Assembly: GCA_048013815.1 (NCBI GenBank)
Contig: CM106585.1
Span: 21,328,001 to 21,392,000 of the forward strand
DNA from: Setoptus koraiensis
Taxonomy: Eukaryota > Arthropoda
DNA: 64,000 nt
Direction: 5' to 3'
Below, one piece after another: positions 1 to 12,499 of the stretch. Position numbers and translations under genes: made by a program. The stretch's first letter is position 1; every line of letters begins with the position of its first letter. Below the pieces are notes generated by a model that saw only the letters and a list, made by a program, of their open reading frames with translations, was not told the DNA's origin and searched no databases.

Positions 1-1841
1 CCTCTGGCTACGACGCCAGCGGAAGAGTTGATGATTTGGCAGCTGAACTTTCGCGACCCATCACCTCTATTGCCATAGGATCAGCTGAAGGATTTAACCA
101 AGCTGAGAGTGCCATCAATAGCGCTTCGAAGAATGGCAAGTGGGTCATGCTCAAGAACGTGCATCTAGCTCCACAATGGCTGGTGCAACTGGAGAAGAAA
201 CTCTACTCCCTGGAGCCCCATACAAACTTCCGCCTATTCTTAACATTGGAGATTCATCCGAAAATTCCCGTCAATTTACTACGTGCTGGTCGAATATTCG
301 TCTATGAGCCACCTCCTGGTATTAAGGCTAATCTGCTCAGAACATTCAATACTATACCTGCTTCGCAAATGATGAGAACACCTAATGAAAGGTCTAGATT
401 ATACTTCTTGCTTGCATGGTTCCATGCGATAGTCCAGGAACGACTACGTTATCGACCGCTAGGTTGGTCAAAATGTTATGAGTTCAACGAGTCTGACTTA
501 AAAGTTGCAGTCAGCACACTGGACACATGGCTTGATTCGGCAACCCAAGGAAGAAACAACATAGCTCCCGAAAAGATACCTTGGCAGGCAATATGCACAT
601 TGTTAGGCGAGTGTATTTATGGTGGTAAAGTGGACAACATATTCGATCATCGACTGCTCAAATCGTTCCTTAGAAAATTCTTTACTAGCAAGAGTTTTGA
701 GTCGGATGGTTTCGCTTTGGTTGAAGATAGACTGAATCCGAATAATACTGTTCTCATTCCCGAAGGTATACGTCGAGATCAATTTCTATCTTGGGTTGAG
801 GCCCTGGGTCCATCGAGTCAATCACCAACTTGGTTAGGTTTGCCGCCCAATGCTGAACGGGTTATACTAAGAAATCACGGCCAGAATATGATAAGCAAAT
901 TATTAAGATTGCAGGCACTAGAGGATAACGACGAAGTTTTGGTGAGCATAAGCCAGAAAGCTGGTGACTCTAGCACTGATTCCTCTTTGGTGAGCGAACT
1001 TTCAGGTGGTGACGTAAGACCTACATACATGCGAGAGTTGGCGATAGATATCGAGAATTGGTTGAAGTTTCTGCCTGATAGATTGGAATTTTTGCGAAGA
1101 AGTATGGACAATATCAAAGATCCCTTATTTAGATACTTTGAGAGAGAAGTCAGCGTTGCTGCTAAGCTGCTCATGGATATAAGACGTGATCTGATGGAGT
1201 TGAGGGACATTTGCGATCCAGATAAGAGAATCAAGCAAACAAATTTCCACCGTGATATGGTCGAGCGTCTAGTCAAGGAACAGATACCGGAACATTGGAT
1301 CAGATATAAAGTATTGAAAGATATGAAAGTCAGGGCTTGGATAACAGATTTCTCGGAGCGCCTGAAACAACTGAACAGCGTTGTCGAAAGGTCCTCATCT
1401 TCGTTGAAAAATTTGCCAATCAACCTTGGGCGCCTTCTAAACCCTGAGGCCTATATCACCGCCACTAGGCAGTACGTGGCTCAAGCAAACAGTTGGTCGT
1501 TAGAAGAGTTGGAATTGGAGTTCACCATTCACGATACTACAAACGGCTCAGAGATGGATGGCGGTAGTTTTACCATACTTGGATTGCATTTGGAGGGAGC
1601 TACTAGCAGAGACAATAAATTATATCTTACGACTGCCATAATGACAGAGATTCCACTGGCAAGTATGAAATGGGTCAAGCGTAAGGCCAAAGAGGAAGGT
1701 TATATATCATTACCCGTGTATTTGGACCAAACAAGAGATGATCTACTGTTTACTATTGAAATGAAACCGGATGGCCAGGACAATATATGGTCATTCTTTG
1801 AGCGAGGTGTTGCTGTGACTTGCTGCTCAGCATCAGCTTGA
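1..1841 (+). CDS. Dhc64C: Cytoplasmic dynein 1 heavy chain, C-terminal part (5' end outside window)
   Basis: The frame is open from the first base (SGYDASGRVDDLAAEL) to a stop at 1839-1841, so about 613 C-terminal residues of a roughly 4,600-residue protein are present in one exon. The sequence covers the end of the AAA+ ring (AAA6: IAIGSAEGFNQAE, WVMLKNVHLAPQWL, FRLFLTLEIHPKIP) and the dynein C-terminal domain (PEAYITATRQYVAQANSW, LPVYLDQTR, ending in FFERGVAVTCC). The EAYITATRQYVAQANSWSLEEL-type block is typical of the cytoplasmic 1 class rather than axonemal chains. From family knowledge, this is the ATP-driven minus-end microtubule motor. The frame shows no internal stop or odd composition. 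An intronless 1.8-kb 3' part fits the compact gene block. Start and upstream exons lie before base 1. The symbol is the Drosophila orthologue name. Confidence 0.97.
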   Translation, partial: SGYDASGRVDDLAAELSRPITSIAIGSAEGFNQAESAINSASKNGKWVMLKNVHLAPQWLVQLEKKLYSLEPHTNFRLFLTLEIHPKIPVNLLRAGRIFVYEPPPGIKANLLRTFNTIPASQMMRTPNERSRLYFLLAWFHAIVQERLRYRPLGWSKCYEFNESDLKVAVSTLDTWLDSATQGRNNIAPEKIPWQAICTLLGECIYGGKVDNIFDHRLLKSFLRKFFTSKSFESDGFALVEDRLNPNNTVLIPEGIRRDQFLSWVEALGPSSQSPTWLGLPPNAERVILRNHGQNMISKLLRLQALEDNDEVLVSISQKAGDSSTDSSLVSELSGGDVRPTYMRELAIDIENWLKFLPDRLEFLRRSMDNIKDPLFRYFEREVSVAAKLLMDIRRDLMELRDICDPDKRIKQTNFHRDMVERLVKEQIPEHWIRYKVLKDMKVRAWITDFSERLKQLNSVVERSSSSLKNLPINLGRLLNPEAYITATRQYVAQANSWSLEELELEFTIHDTTNGSEMDGGSFTILGLHLEGATSRDNKLYLTTAIMTEIPLASMKWVKRKAKEEGYISLPVYLDQTRDDLLFTIEMKPDGQDNIWSFFERGVAVTCCSASA

Positions 1842-1887
1842 TTTTAAGTTTAGTTCTATTTGTAATATAAACATGTATATTTGATAT

Positions 1888-1893
1888 AATAAA
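1888..1893 (+). promoter_or_regulatory. Poly(A) signal of dynein heavy chain
   Basis: AATAAA lies 47 bases after the dynein stop codon, a normal distance for a short 3' UTR. No competing signal is seen before it. Confidence 0.6.
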
Positions 1894-2410
1894 TGATAAG
1901 TCACACCAACTATATAAACTACAACAATGTATCACATTGCTTTCAGTGAAAAAAAAAAAACATTTTTTTAGTTGTCGATGTGTGACGGCTAGATCGTTTC
2001 TTTTTGTGCTTGCGTTTTTTGTCAACTCACAACGATGCAAATGCTTATTTTGGTCGGTGTAGTACCTAAACCATTCGCACAAAGTCTATCCCAATCATGG
2101 AAGTGTTGGCAGATCTATGGTTTGCACACTGCATGTTTCGAAACTAGTGCAATCTACAGGTCACTGTTGCAGTTTTTTAGTGTGACAAGATCGTGATGAC
2201 TAGGGATAAAATTAGAACTTTTTGAGTGCATATTCGGAGTTGCAACGAATAGAAACTTATGAAAATCATTACTGAAGCCAATATAGCTGAGATCTGTAGG
2301 CACTTTAGAAGGTTTATTCATTGGAAAAGACAAAATAAATATCTAATTGTGAGTAAGCCTCTGCCTTTAGAACAGATTAATCCAAAACTTCACAATACTT
2401 GTGGTGGATA
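1894..2410. other. Intergenic and 5' UTR stretch, no gene seen
   Basis: This is AT-rich sequence between the dynein poly(A) signal and the J-protein start. It has an A-run and a T-run near 1950-1970 but no repeat, RNA gene or conserved peptide. It presumably holds the promoter and 5' UTR of the next gene. Confidence 0.5.
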
Positions 2411-3211
2411 ATGTTGTCTCAAATTCTAGTTAAATCATTGGTTGTTCTGGTGTTCGGTTTACTCTATACAAACCATGTAGGATCTATAAGATACGGCATC
2501 AGCGAAGATGAATTACAGATTCAGACTGATCCCACGGAATTGAAAGAATTAGGCAACAAGAAACTAGAAGAAAAAAAATATGAAGAGGCTCTTGAATGTT
2601 ACAACAAGGCACTAGAGATTGTGCGAGACGATGACAAACCAGAGAGTAGAAGATTGACGTCTGTATTGTATTTTAATATCGCTATAGTTCACGCAACCGC
2701 TAAAAATGCAAACTATGAACGGTCATCTATCGAGGCACTCACCATGGCTATAAATAATTGTGAGAAATATAAATGCGAAGATTTTGTCAGACCTTATGGT
2801 CTGAGGGCAGAATTTTATGCAGCATTAGGTGAATATGATATGGCGATAGCCGACTATTTGCAAATGAACGACATAGTCTCGCTGGACCCAAACAATCGTG
2901 CACTCTGTTTAAATATAGCGAGAAGAGTCCAGGAATTATCCCATAACTATGAGATTACAAATCGTAAAAAAACTCACTATGATATATTAGGTATCAGCAA
3001 GGGAGCCTCTACTATGGAAGATGTTAAGAAAGCTTATAAGAAACGAGCTATGATGTATCATCCAGACAAACATTTCAACGAAAACAAACACATGAAGGAG
3101 TTAAATGGACGCAAATTTAAACGTCTACAAGAGGCTTACGACGTTCTTAGAGATCCCGTGAAAAGAGCTGAGTATGATTATTATCAGAGGAGTAAAATCC
3201 GTATGTTTTAG
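2411..3211 (+). CDS. Short TPR plus J-domain co-chaperone (DNAJC3/DNAJC7-like)
   Basis: A 266-codon single-exon frame. I chose the ATG at 2411 because the frame upstream has only non-ATG codons. Residues 4-20 are hydrophobic (LVVLVFGLLY), a probable signal peptide or anchor. Residues 43-76 form a clear TPR (ELGNKKLEEKKYEEALECYNKAL), with weaker TPR-like helices at about 81-160. Residues 188-258 are a J domain with the catalytic HPD at 217-219 (MMYHPDKH). J domains stimulate Hsp70 ATPase and TPRs bind clients or chaperones. The signal-like N-terminus suggests an ER protein of the DNAJC3/p58IPK kind, but that family and DNAJC7 have about nine TPRs and roughly twice the length. This is therefore either a shortened paralogue or a lineage-specific member. 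Assignment to one subfamily is uncertain. Confidence 0.9.
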   Translation: MLSQILVKSLVVLVFGLLYTNHVGSIRYGISEDELQIQTDPTELKELGNKKLEEKKYEEALECYNKALEIVRDDDKPESRRLTSVLYFNIAIVHATAKNANYERSSIEALTMAINNCEKYKCEDFVRPYGLRAEFYAALGEYDMAIADYLQMNDIVSLDPNNRALCLNIARRVQELSHNYEITNRKKTHYDILGISKGASTMEDVKKAYKKRAMMYHPDKHFNENKHMKELNGRKFKRLQEAYDVLRDPVKRAEYDYYQRSKIRMF

Positions 3212-3404
3212 CGCGATACAAGTAGTTGATGTACAAATCTAATACCAAAATAGAGTGTACCTGTAGAATCATTCAATACGATAGCTAGTTCTAATTTGCC
3301 ATGTTTGAAGTGTAAACTTTTAATGACGATTACAAATGAACACAATTGACATATAAAGGTACATTGAGCTAATTTAAATTCTTATCTATGAGTACATCTT
3401 CAAC

Positions 3405-4209
3405 TCAGTGTCTGATCAATCTGAGCCGATTCTTATCGTCGAGTGTGTAGCCTCTTCCGTTGACAGCAATGATAGGATTTGACGAAGCTTCCACTTTGAA
3501 ATTGCGTTCGTCCCATTTTGTAATCATGTCTTTTATAGTCTGAACATGATCAGTTTGTGCATGTTTATCTTCGTCGTCTTGTGTGTAATAATCATTATCG
3601 TCATCCCTGTGATAATTTCTGCTGAATCGCCTCTTTAGGGACTGGGGCCAGGTAAAGAATCTAGAAAACAAACTAGATCTATGGCTAGAGCTTTTAGGGG
3701 AAATGGTATACGTTGGATGGTTACTATTGTCACCTCAGTGCAGGTTTGTTCTCTTCTTGTCTCTCAAATGTCTAAGCTTACCTGGAACCAAGCGAGTCTT
3801 CTATGTCAAAATCCGTTGAACGTTTTCTTCGGGACAACATACCCCCGGGCATCCCGAAGCTTATACCATTATCCATATGTGAGAGGGATCCTCTCAAAGC
3901 ATGATGTAGTGGGCTCATTGGATAATTCTGCTGGCCAAGAGCTGTAGATAGAACACCTAACGACAGACCGATAACTATATCGTTCATGCGTTGCTTCCGT
4001 GCGAGCTCTCTCTTTTGGCGCCATCGCGACCAAAAAAGACATTCGACAGGTGCCGGTAATATTTGTGACAGAACAAGTATTATACACAAAATCGTCAACT
4101 TCGCACATTTTGAGTCATAAACGAAGCCAAATCGAAGCTTGATGAGTTGCATCGTGAGTTTTTCGTGAAGAGAGTTCGATAATACATGAAACAGATCAGC
4201 AGCAAACAT
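3405..4209 (-). CDS. Secreted or membrane-anchored protein with furin-like RRKR site, two exons
   Basis: I assemble exon 1 at 4209-3782 and exon 2 at 3723-3405 across a 58-bp intron (donor CCAG|GTAAG, acceptor ACAATAG|T). The phases join exactly and give 248 codons plus stop. ATG at 4209 is the first in frame. A second ATG at 4152 (residue 20) would place a hydrophobic segment (LTILCIILVLSQILPAP) closer to the N-terminus as a signal peptide and is equally plausible. Residues 127-130 are RRKR followed by ST, a proprotein-convertase-type site. The rest is polar, with an acidic D/Y-rich stretch and a basic C-terminus. I recognise no domain. A precursor cleaved after RRKR, perhaps a peptide hormone or cuticle-associated protein, is possible but unproven. 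It is convergent with the J-protein gene, with 193 bp between the stops. An AG just upstream of ATG 4209 (CCAAACAG|T) may be the acceptor of a 5' UTR intron. Confidence 0.72.
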
Positions 4210-5907
4210 ACTGTTTGGATTGATTGGCGTAAGTTTCTTTTAATGGGATACTTCTTTATTAAAATCTCTTTGGTGCACAGTGATGATAGGGGCTCCTGTT
4301 GTTTTTGTGGATGTTCACTTTCGAGATTGATATTCTTCACTAAATCGAGATCTATATCTTGATACGAATGTTACGAAATCCAATAATGATATGTATTGGC
4401 AGTTTTGAAGCTAACCGAGCAATGTTCAATCTGGGCGACAGTTTGTTACACCATCAGATATATACTGTCCGTGCGGCTCGATTGAGAGTCAAACATATAG
4501 TGTTTCGCTCAATAGCTTAACTTGAGCAAGCGACGGTGGCATGTAGGCGGCCCCTGCAAGTTCTGAAAAGCGATGAAAGCTCAAAGAGAAATTTGTTTAT
4601 GAGGAGACATGGGTCAAAGAATCTTTTCCAACACATCACATCATGTTTGGTCTACAGAAGCAGACATAAAAAAGATGAATTTTTTTCCTCGCAGTTGGTT
4701 AGTATTCATATTATATTTGCACTATGAATATAGCAAGAAAGTAATGATTCGAGCAATGAACCGTTATCCGTGTTTGGACCTACCGCAAAGTCGGAGTGGC
4801 CACAGTTGACGATTCACACAGGCAGCAACATCGCTGGTCATTAACCTGGGTTTGAAAGTGTCTTGCCTTTGATCGTTCGTCTTTCCGGCTCTCGAGTTTT
4901 ACAGTTAATTTTGGCTGGTAATGGGCTTTTCCTCAGGGTATGGGCGAGTTGCAAGTTGCAAGAGATAAGGTTAATCGGGTGATATTTGAGACTTGCGTTA
5001 TGGAGAGCATACAGGGTGCAGTGACTGATTATTTTAGTGTGTTGAGAAATTTGTGAGTCTTAAATGTCACCCGATTCTCTCGATATGTTGGATTTTGCTC
5101 ATTTTATTCCAAAAAAGGTAATCTAGCACCAAGAAAATTTCTCAACTCATCGTTCTCTCGATAGTATCGAGTCGATACAAACGGATATCGCATCGCTCGA
5201 TGACAATATTTGCGTCACATAGAAACGTTATGTTGGACGCCAATTGACAATGCAGTATTGACATGTGAAGCTATTCAGTTGTCTGTGCACAATTGCTCCG
5301 CAGTTAAACAGTTTGCGTGCGTGATTGTTTGATACCGATTCGTTTGATATCGCATGAGTCGTACAAGTGTGTTGTTGTGCACAACTACAATGCACTTTGT
5401 GTTTACGAGAGCCTAATAAACGCGCCAAAACTAACGCAACATTGCATTTCTGTGCGCCACGCTCAAAGCTAAAAGCTGTTTTGTCGTTTTTAAAATCGGC
5501 ATGGTCACCAACACACGACGACTATTTATTAGTGGCAGCTTGAATAGCGATAGAGTGCGACAGACTCACAGGCGCAAAGACACAGACAGGGCTCGTACAG
5601 TTGCTCTTCCCGTAAGGACACGCATAGACGACCCAATTGTGTGTATCCTCCATTGTATTTATATGATAATTATCATTGTTATTTATAATCATCAATGTTC
5701 CTGGGACGAGAAACCATCTCATCATAACATCAACACATACATATATAAGCACTACAACTAATCACAAACACCGCTCACCTAGTTAGTTTGTCCATCGAAA
5801 TTCCATCACACTCACACACACACACGCGAATAAATTCGCCAGAAATTAGCGCGTTGTGACACCATCTCGCTCGAAATCACATCGTCATCATCATCGAAAT
5901 TGAGGAA
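4210..5907. other. Divergent intergenic region, no gene seen
   Basis: 1.7 kb separates the minus-strand secreted protein gene from the plus-strand acidic protein gene, so it should carry both promoters. Short open frames here have no conserved look. A short CA run (5811-5825) and GCGAAA/CATCATC sequences precede the ATG at 5908 and are probably 5' UTR. Confidence 0.5.
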
Positions 5908-6798
5908 ATGGTACTCACAAGAGCCCAGCGACTTAAACAGGAGACCGGAGACACCACCGATGCGCCCAAACAGAAGGCGTCCAAAAATGGCGAGCCTGCC
6001 GCTAAACAACCAAAAACGCCCAAAGTGGTCGTAGAGGACGAAGATCAAGACATGCAAGATTCAGAGCCAGCCACCCCCGCCGTCGTGCCCAAACAAAAAT
6101 CCGCCAAGAAGGCCCAAAAACTGCCCAAAGAAGCGCCCAAGAGCGCCCTCAAGTCAAGCAAAGATGCGCCCAAAAAGAAGCCATCCTCCAAGGCCACTGC
6201 CGAGCCTGTCGCCAAGCCCCGAAAGGCAACTAAGAAAGTAGTGGAGGAAGAGAAGGAGGAGGAAATGGACGAGGAGGAGCAGGAAATAGACGAGGAGGAG
6301 CAGGAGGAAGAGAAGCAGGAAGAGGTCGTGGATACCAGTGAAGATATGGACACCCATGAACAAGACGCGTCGGGCGATGACACTGCAGCGGCCGAAGATC
6401 TCGAAGAGGACGCGCCACTAAACGGCCACGTGCACGTCGATCAAGCCGAGCCGGCTCATACAGATGAGGCAGATGAAGAGCAGGACCAAGAGGAGCTCGA
6501 GGCCGAGCCCAAATCGCCCAAAAACAATAAGAAGGCCGATGCCGATGAGTACGAATTCATTCCTTCGCAAGCAGCTAAGAAGAAGAAGAAAAAGCCCACC
6601 TCAACTAAAGCCGAGACAAAAACATCTAAATTAGAAGTTGCTTCAACTAAAAAACTTGACCAAGTTATCTCTCCTGCACGGGAGACCTTTTTGAATTTCA
6701 AGGAGGAACGTATATCATCCAAGAAGGGCGCTGATGGAAAAACTAGAAAAGTTCCCACTAATCCCACCAAAGATTGGAAAAAGAAGATGCGTGGCTAA
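5908..6798 (+). CDS. Acidic and lysine-rich, probably nuclear or nucleolar protein
   Basis: An intact 296-codon single exon with a good start context (GGAAATGG). The N-terminus is basic (MVLTRAQRLKQE). Residues 25-110 alternate K/P/A-rich stretches (KSAKKAQKLPKEAPKS). Residues 111-205 are strongly acidic E/D runs. Residues 206-235 return to lysine runs (KKKKKKP). The C-terminal 45 residues are the least repetitive (ETFLNFKEERISSKKGADG, then NPTKDWKKKMRG) and may be the folded or conserved part. Charge-block architecture of this kind is typical of nucleolar and chromatin-associated proteins, but I cannot assign a family. The long opposite-strand frames here are by-products of the E/K codon bias. 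Confidence 0.82.
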   Translation: MVLTRAQRLKQETGDTTDAPKQKASKNGEPAAKQPKTPKVVVEDEDQDMQDSEPATPAVVPKQKSAKKAQKLPKEAPKSALKSSKDAPKKKPSSKATAEPVAKPRKATKKVVEEEKEEEMDEEEQEIDEEEQEEEKQEEVVDTSEDMDTHEQDASGDDTAAAEDLEEDAPLNGHVHVDQAEPAHTDEADEEQDQEELEAEPKSPKNNKKADADEYEFIPSQAAKKKKKKPTSTKAETKTSKLEVASTKKLDQVISPARETFLNFKEERISSKKGADGKTRKVPTNPTKDWKKKMRG

Positions 6799-7063
6799 AC
6801 GGGCGACCACATCTATATGATCGATTTGCTTCACACATCTATTCATACTATTAACCAACTAGATCACGAATGAAACTATATGAATGATAAAATGTTCACT
6901 ATATCTACTTCTAATTACAACCTACAACAATCATTATTGTGACATCAATTTTTTTAAACGTAGTGAGAAGTAGAAGATTGACTTCAAGCAGCCCAACACA
7001 GCCCACTCTAACCACATTGTTGTAAACCTTGTACATTGGATTTGAAATTGCGCGCTGCGAAAA

Positions 7064-7069
7064 AATAAA
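7064..7069 (+). promoter_or_regulatory. Poly(A) signal of the acidic protein gene
   Basis: AATAAA lies about 265 bases after the stop at 6796-6798 and before the next gene's ATG at 7260, with a GT/T-rich downstream stretch. Confidence 0.6.
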
Positions 7070-7259
7070 CATTTGTTATGATCGCGAATAATGCCGTGTG
7101 TTTAGAATATTTTATTATTCACTTATACTTTCACAACCACGAAACATTTCTTGCCATTCTCACATCATCATTCTCTATTTACACTGAATATAACTAGATA
7201 GTTCCACATTTACTCGGACAAAACAATTCCTGAGCACTGCGGTGGAATATACTCAAAAA

Positions 7260-8707
7260 ATGAGTGCCAGAAGCCTTAATCCTTCCAAAGCTAGAAGGCG
7301 GATAGCAAGGGCAAAGTCAAAAGCTCGACCCGGTAAGTCAACAAAACTTCTTCTTTAAAATCTGATGTGTCGATATATTCACTCTATGATTGATCATCGT
7401 ATTTATATCGGTTACAATCTCTATTTTGTCTGAACTGTCAACTATAGAATTAATAACTAGAGATGACTATGACGAGTGGACAATGTATGATTTGGCCAGG
7501 ATATTCGATACGGATCCAGATAAAGTTATTACACGAGACCATGTTCCTCGAATAGACGCTAACAGGGTTGAGTACACAGAATTCTTGGAAAAATACGAGA
7601 AAAAGTATCTGCCTGTTGTGTTGATTGGTGTCATGCAAGATTGGCCAGCAACAAAAAAATGGAATATCAAGGAATTAACTAGAAAATTTAGGAATCAAAA
7701 GTTCAAATGTGGCGAAGACAACGAAGGATACAGTGTCAAGCTCAAGATGAAATATTTCACGTATTACATGGAAACAAATCAGGATGATAGTCCATTGTAT
7801 ATATTCGACAGTAGCTACGGAGAAGTAAGTTGACACTATGTCAAGAATAATATACAAATGGCACGCTTATGATAATCTTGGCATATCATTTTATCATAAT
7901 AATGCATTGCAATTATTAACCAGAGTGCAATTACTGTTTTTCTCATATTGGATCACTATTTAGCATCCCACCAAAAAGAAATTACTAAAAGACTATTCCG
8001 TGCCCAAATACTTTCGTGAGGATCTATTCAAATATGCAAGTGAACACAGCCGGCCTCCATACAGATGGTTTGTGATGGGTAGCGCTCGATCAGGAACTGG
8101 CATACACATAGATCCATTAGGAACCAGTGCTTGGAATGCATTATTGGTTGGCTATAAAAGATGGTGCCTTTTCCCAACGGATACACCAAGGCAATTGATA
8201 AAATTGAATGGACTCGAAGGAGGCAAACAGAGCACTGAAGCTATCCAATGGTTTGTTACCATATATCCTAGAACTCAATTGCCATCATGGCCTCAACAAT
8301 ATCGCCCGATTGAGATACTTCAGAGACCGGGAGAAACAGTCTTCATACCGTCTGGTTGGTGGCACGTAGTTATAAATCTTAGCGATACCATTGCTGTAAC
8401 TCAAAACTTTGTTAGTTCTGTCAATTTCTCGGTAGTATGGCATAAGACCGTTAGATCAAGACCGAAACTATCTAATAAATGGTTGGAAAGACTAAGGACG
8501 CACAGGCCTGATCTAATTGAAATAGCTGAAAGTATAGATATCAATAAACCAACTGGCATTACAACAGATAGTTCAAGCGGATCTTCCAGTTCCAGTTCAT
8601 CCTGCTCCTCTTGCTGTGGATCGGACAGTGAGGATTCAGGCCAATCTAGTTTAGGCAATCACCGCAAAAGGTTGGATAATGGTGGAGAACCTCACCCCAT
8701 GAATTGA
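7260..8707 (+). CDS. JMJD6: JMJD6-type JmjC 2-oxoglutarate oxygenase, three exons
   Basis: Exons are 7260-7332, 7448-7824 and 7964-8707, with introns of 115 and 139 bp (GTAAGT/AG) in phases 1 and 0, giving 397 residues. The JmjC core is complete. Fe(II) ligands are His198 and Asp200 ([16 protein letters not shown]) and His284 ([11 protein letters not shown]), with the same 86-residue H-H spacing as human JMJD6 H187/H273. Asn208 and Lys215 match the human 2-oxoglutarate-site N197 and K204. The N-terminus is basic ([14 protein letters not shown]), like the family's nuclear signal. The C-terminus has a poly-Ser tract, another JMJD6 hallmark. From family knowledge this is a nuclear lysyl-hydroxylase acting on splicing factors such as U2AF65, with disputed arginine demethylase activity. 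Nothing looks broken. Confidence 0.95.
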
Positions 8708-8848
8708 TTACAATTGATTAAAGAAAGAACCATGATTGATATTATGTTCCATGATGGCATAATAACATGTGCGATGGGATACTTAGCGCGTTGATTAACT
8801 ATAGTGTGATATGATACTAATGCGCTGTTGAACGTCTATAAAGATTTC

Positions 8849-8854
8849 AATAAA
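8849..8854 (+). promoter_or_regulatory. Poly(A) signal of JMJD6
   Basis: AATAAA lies 142 bases after the JMJD6 stop, followed by TTGTTTTTTC. Confidence 0.65.
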
Positions 8855-8935
8855 TAATTGTTTTTTCTACAATACAATCTATGAGTAAGTTTTAACAACG
8901 TTACATTGGATAACGTTAATGAAAAAAAATTATAA

Positions 8936-8941
8936 TTTATT
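8936..8941 (-). promoter_or_regulatory. Poly(A) signal of ovo
   Basis: AATAAA reads on the minus strand about 215 bases beyond the ovo stop codon at 9157-9159. The convergent JMJD6 and ovo 3' ends are about 80 bp apart here. Confidence 0.5.
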
Positions 8942-9156
8942 CCTCTTTTACATATCGATTCTTTCAGTATCATCAATACATATCAGCGTGTGCACCTTTT
9001 GTGTGTGTGTGTATGTTGTTTGTTTAATAATATAAAGGTATCGGAAAACACTTTCTTGCAATCAATTTTATTACTTTGGAACGGACCGTTCGACGGACCT
9101 AACCAATTATTCTTCATGAAGAAAAGACTTGTTGTAGTGCATCATCATCATCATCA

Positions 9157-11335
<2,179 letters not shown>

Positions 11336-11417
11336 GCACACACACACTACACACACACTACACACACACACTACACACACACACTACACACACACACTAC
11401 ACACACACACTACACAC
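11336..11417. repeat. CA-type minisatellite (CTACACACACAC units)
   Basis: About six tandem copies of a unit of about 14 bp made of CTA followed by a CA run, with copies differing by one CA step. Confidence 0.85.
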
Positions 11418-12003
11418 GACGCACGGCAGCACTGGCAACTAGAGACTGTAGCAGAGACTCTCTAGCAGAGACTCCCTAGTGGAGAGTTCGCGCGCTGCGC
11501 CGCTGTGCCTCGCGCCGCCGAGCGTAGTGTGCATCATGCAGCTCTACAAGTTATGCTGCGAGTTATGCTGCAAGCACTACTGTACTGCCGAGCACAAGTT
11601 GTACAGTTGGGCGAGTTGTACAGCGCCGCACAAGTTGAACTGCTGCTCGCGCGCGCTCGCAAGCTCGCAGCGCAATCCTTGCACTGCAAGGCTTGCAGTG
11701 CTCAAAGGCGCGCACATTGCACCGACGCTGCGGCGACGCTGCACCGGCACCGCGAGCGCGCAATCTAGTGCACAATGTAGTGCCCAACGTAGTGCCCAAT
11801 GTAGCGCGCAATGTAGTGCACTGTGTAGTGCAATATGTACAGTTGCGCCCAAAGTGAGACGCTATAGAACGCGCTCGCCGAATGCACGCGCCCTCCGCTC
11901 GCCACAATCTGCTGCAACTTGCACCGCGCTGCACAGTCGCTGGGCGCGCACTCAAATCGCAAATCTCAATTTGAGAATCTCAATTCTCGATTTGAGCTGC
12001 TGT

Positions 12004-12070
12004 GATAGCGACGCTACGATAGCGACGCTACGATAGCGACGCTATGATAGCAACGCTATGATAGCAATGC
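12004..12070. repeat. 14-bp tandem repeat GATAGCGACGCTAC
   Basis: Three near-perfect copies followed by two diverging copies, then about 80 bp of looser GCGACGA-type repetition to 12150. Each unit contains a GATA core. Confidence 0.85.
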
Positions 12071-12294
12071 GATCATAGCAACAGACAGCGACGAGTGGCG
12101 ACCAATAGCGACGAATTGCGGCGAATTGCGACGAATGGCGACGAGTAGCGACGAGCAGCAAACGGCAACGGACGCAATCGCAGGGGCTCAACGGGCTGAT
12201 TGCATGCCTCTGTGCGACAGTCTGCAGTACAGACTGCGCTTCTGCCGCACCAGCTCTGCGGGACCGTTCGTGCCCTATGCTGCCCAGGCGACGG

Positions 12295-12336
12295 CCAATC
12301 AGCGGCCAATCAGCGGCCGATCAGCGGCCCTATAAA
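12295..12336 (+). promoter_or_regulatory. CCAAT-array plus TATA, candidate promoter in gene-free DNA
   Basis: CCAATCAG occurs at 12295-12302 and 12306-12313. A degenerate third copy (CCGATCAG, 12317-12324) follows, all on an 11-bp period with CGG between. TATAAA lies at 12331-12336. CCAATCAG is the classical NF-Y site and the order CCAAT then TATA on one strand is promoter-like. No conserved open frame starts within the next kilobase, so any transcript would be non-coding, or the array may be chance within a repeat. Confidence 0.35.
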
Positions 12337-12413
12337 GTGCAAGGCGTCCCAGCGAGCGTGCGTCTTGCTGTCAAGTGCGAATGGTCTGTCGAGCACGAAG
12401 CGCAGTGGCTGCC

Positions 12414-12480
12414 AACAGTTCGACGCTCGCCGGTTGGCCAATGCTGCTAACAGTTCGACGCTCGCCTATTGGCCAATTGT
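12414..12480. repeat. 35-bp tandem duplication containing inverted CCAAT (TTGGCCAAT)
   Basis: AACAGTTCGACGCTCGCC recurs at 12414 and 12449. Each copy is followed by a TTGGCCAAT-type palindrome core. Confidence 0.8.
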
Positions 12481-12499
12481 TGCGCCCCCGTTGCCACTG

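Noticed and set aside
6045-6770. Minus-strand Ser/Leu-rich frames opposite the acidic protein
   Set aside because: They are mirror images of GAG/GAA and AAG codon runs of the real plus-strand gene.
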